The notes under the pieces were generated by a model. The model made no database searches and was not told the DNA's origin. It saw only the letters and a program-made list of their open reading frames with translations. Shown one piece after another: positions 59,901 to 60,532 of a stretch of DNA of 60,532 nt (position 1 is the stretch's first letter; the number at the start of each line of letters is the position of its first letter). The stretch lies in the NCBI GenBank assembly GCA_022340775.1, contig JAJDNH010000166.1, positions 1-60,532 on the forward strand. The letters run 5' to 3'. The DNA is from Acidobacteriota bacterium. GTDB lineage: Bacteria; Acidobacteriota; Thermoanaerobaculia; Thermoanaerobaculales; Sulfomarinibacteraceae. The position numbers and the translations under genes were made by a program.

Positions 59901-60344
59901 GCTGTCCGGGGTCCATGTCACCACCATGTTGTCGGGCCCCCAGCGCAGCGGAGCGTCCTCGACCACGTCGGAGTGGAAGGTGAGCCGGGTGGCCGTGCCA
60001 CCCTCCGCGGGGATGACGTAGACGTCCGTGTTGCCGTCGTACTGGCCGGTGAAGGCAATCAGCTTCCCGTCCGGTGAGAAGCGCGGCATGATGTCGAAGC
60101 CGCCGTCCGTGGTCAGGCGCTGGGCGGTCCCACCCTGCCGGTCGACGCGCCACAGGTTGCCGCCCGCCTCGAAGACGATGCTGTCACCGTGAAGCGTGGG
60201 GTACCGCGTCAACACGTTCTCCGCCGCCCGCGTGGAGCCCGGAACGGCCAGGGCCAACAGGACGACCCCCAGACCCAGAAGCCAGGCGTAGCCGGCTCGG
60301 ACCTTGCGGTTTGCCTTTTCCTCGGTTGAAAAGCGCTTGTGCAT
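56958..60344 (-). CDS. Tricorn-type protease
   Basis: 1128 aa. Signal peptide (LLGLGVVLLALAVPGSTRA). Two PD40/WD40-like propellers fill about residues 30-660 (FSPDGKLIAFTGQYDGNTDVYVIPAEGG and similar). Then come the tricorn C1 domain, a PDZ domain (VDVKQGDFLLAVDGREL) and the C2 domain. Catalytic residues: His in LHNSHTYVGGGD (about 786), Ser in NHYSASDGD (about 1007), Glu in VIENHGVDPD (about 1066), spaced as in Thermoplasma tricorn. It degrades peptides; the signal makes the mature enzyme periplasmic or secreted. AAGGGAG precedes ATG 60344. A Pro-rich end follows (PPPPPLLPAYPPEG). Confidence 0.93.
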   Translation of the reverse strand: MHKRFSTEEKANRKVRAGYAWLLGLGVVLLALAVPGSTRAAENVLTRYPTLHGDSIVFEAGGNLWRVDRQGGTAQRLTTDGGFDIMPRFSPDGKLIAFTGQYDGNTDVYVIPAEGGTATRLTFHSDVVEDAPLRWGPDNMVVTWTPDSKNVLMLSRRDTFNSWFGRLFLVPANGGLPTQLPVPKGGMTSYSPDGTKIAYNRIFRNFRTWKSYRGGLAQDIWIYDFKTHKAERVTTWKGTDTDPMWYHNTIYFASDRGPEKRLNIWAYDLDGKSFRQLTHFKDYDVDWPSLGDSGIVFQDGGSLYVIDLPSEKLHKLEVTVPTDGVRTRPRWASAAKTIHSMELSPNGKRALFGARGDVFTVPAKHGNTRDLTRTSNAREMYPAWSPDGAWVAYATDRRGQAQIAIRPADGSGAETILTDRKAGYLYGPVWSPDSTRVAFSDSDHVLWILTIKDRKLVRVDQDKHEEVHHFSWSPDGLWLAYSKAGTEDMGSDDDASTYMGRIYLYSVKDGRSTVVSGTMSNDYDPVFSPDGKYLYFASDRHPNPVWSQSEFNVATLKMAGVYVATLRKDEASPFAPRSDEGAPEAAKVKEQETWKPGAIAPIRIDLDGLMQRVVPLPIPSGNIDELAAAEGRVYYRTVPIRTMAKPLAGEQPQLHVFEMKDRKDHVLAEPVDAYVLSADGNSVLYAHKKTYTIAESRPDKNPARRKAETHELDLSGMRVQIDPVQEWKEMFHEAWRLERDFFFNPKMNGVDWDAVRTKYEKLLPKMACREDLNYLIGEAIGELHNSHTYVGGGDRFKTPDVPTGLLGVDFALDRSSGRYYFQKIYAGDNSREELRSPLTEPGVDVKQGDFLLAVDGRELEAPTNPYSLFVSTLHRTVTLTVADDAKGTNRRQVTVKPIGDELNLRLAAWIDHNRDLVSKASGGKIGYLYLSDMEDVGMEQFISQFYPQTQKQGLIVDVRWNGGGEIDQIVLERLRRVLVGMATNRERQRFKIPEQVMHGYMVCLDNHYSASDGDIFPYYFKHYGLGPVIGLRTWGGVRGIRGYWPLLDGGYITIPEDSLYGLHSQWVIENHGVDPDIEVDNLPGDVMAGKDVQLEKGIQVILDKLKAHPMELPPPPPLLPAYPPEGQP

Positions 60345-60532
60345 GAGAAGCTCCCTTCTGAAGCTGTTGGTGCTCGAGCGATCGGTCGAACGCTCGCACG
60401 ACTTCCGGGCGCCCGGCGGCCGGACGGCCACCGGACCACCCGACTGCACATCATACGCCTCCCACCGCCGGGCAGGAGGAAGAACTGCCAGAGAATCAAG
60501 AACACAAAGAAGACACAAGGAACCAGAACCAC

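Noticed and set aside
1-60532. CRISPR arrays, integrases, transposases or phage modules
   Set aside because: No regularly spaced identical repeats and no protein with such motifs; mobile content seems limited to non-coding repeats.

Overview
The window is about 60 kb of high-GC bacterial chromosome with tightly packed genes on both strands. I see no tRNA, rRNA, CRISPR array, phage genes or transposase. The gene set includes a tricorn-type protease, an M29-type aminopeptidase, ECF sigma factors in overlapping operons, a vWA protein with a carboxypeptidase-regulatory-like domain, large secreted beta-sandwich proteins in paralogous sets, an IorAB-like molybdo-enzyme and a DprE1/DprE2-like pair. 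This fits Acidobacteriota (perhaps Thermoanaerobaculia), but that is inferred from gene content and not proven.

Layout. 1-605: a small membrane-protein gene interrupted by a 181-bp repeat. 606-8099: a GT-C-like membrane protein, an ECF sigma/vWA operon, a small membrane protein and a large secreted CARDB protein. 8281-15893: a secreted protein with two Cys-pair modules, an SDR, a cytidylate-kinase-like protein, a plasma-membrane-type H+-ATPase, a haem-binding lipoprotein and another lipoprotein. 15941-20398: two tandem secreted paralogs and a 735-aa protein with a duplicated domain. 20488-28803: a zinc phospholipase/S1-P1-like enzyme, a nitrilase, a second GT-C-like protein, a GFA protein, a three-gene ECF/membrane/STN operon, adenine deaminase and a methyltransferase. 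28973-38110: an ICMT-HEAT fusion, a PD40 lipoprotein, IorAB-like subunits, a DUF885-like metallopeptidase, and GNAT, DUF488 and SnoaL-like proteins. 38218-46068: a dacB/HD/lipid-kinase operon, the DprE2/DprE1-like pair, an HDAC-like protein and a PTPS/QueD protein. 46426-50749: a MacAB/Dev-type exporter operon. 51267-60344: a protein with a histone-H1-like tail, nicotinate phosphoribosyltransferase, an SDR, an aminopeptidase, a Gfo/Idh/MocA oxidoreductase and tricorn.

The most unusual content lies between genes. (1) A MITE-like family is present as three copies of 179-182 bp, two internally deleted copies and one end fragment. It has terminal inverted repeats and an internal hairpin with a compensatory base-pair change. 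One copy splits a small reading frame, and the ends of two copies supply the TAG stop codons of neighbouring genes. (2) Three AT-rich arrays of 8-bp units (consensus RGTNAYTA) sit exactly on the stop codons of three unrelated genes, two of them in the same register. (3) A second repeat of about 90 bp lies 60-100 bp from two of the MITE-like copies. (4) The PTPS/QueD gene has a leader with three consecutive hairpins, the last of which contains a Shine-Dalgarno-like sequence.

Functionally, the window leans toward envelope work: polyprenyl-phosphoarabinose-type epimerisation, GT-C proteins, PBP4, a lipid kinase, exporter and secreted proteins. The rest covers peptide turnover, purine/NAD salvage and two small sigma-factor circuits.
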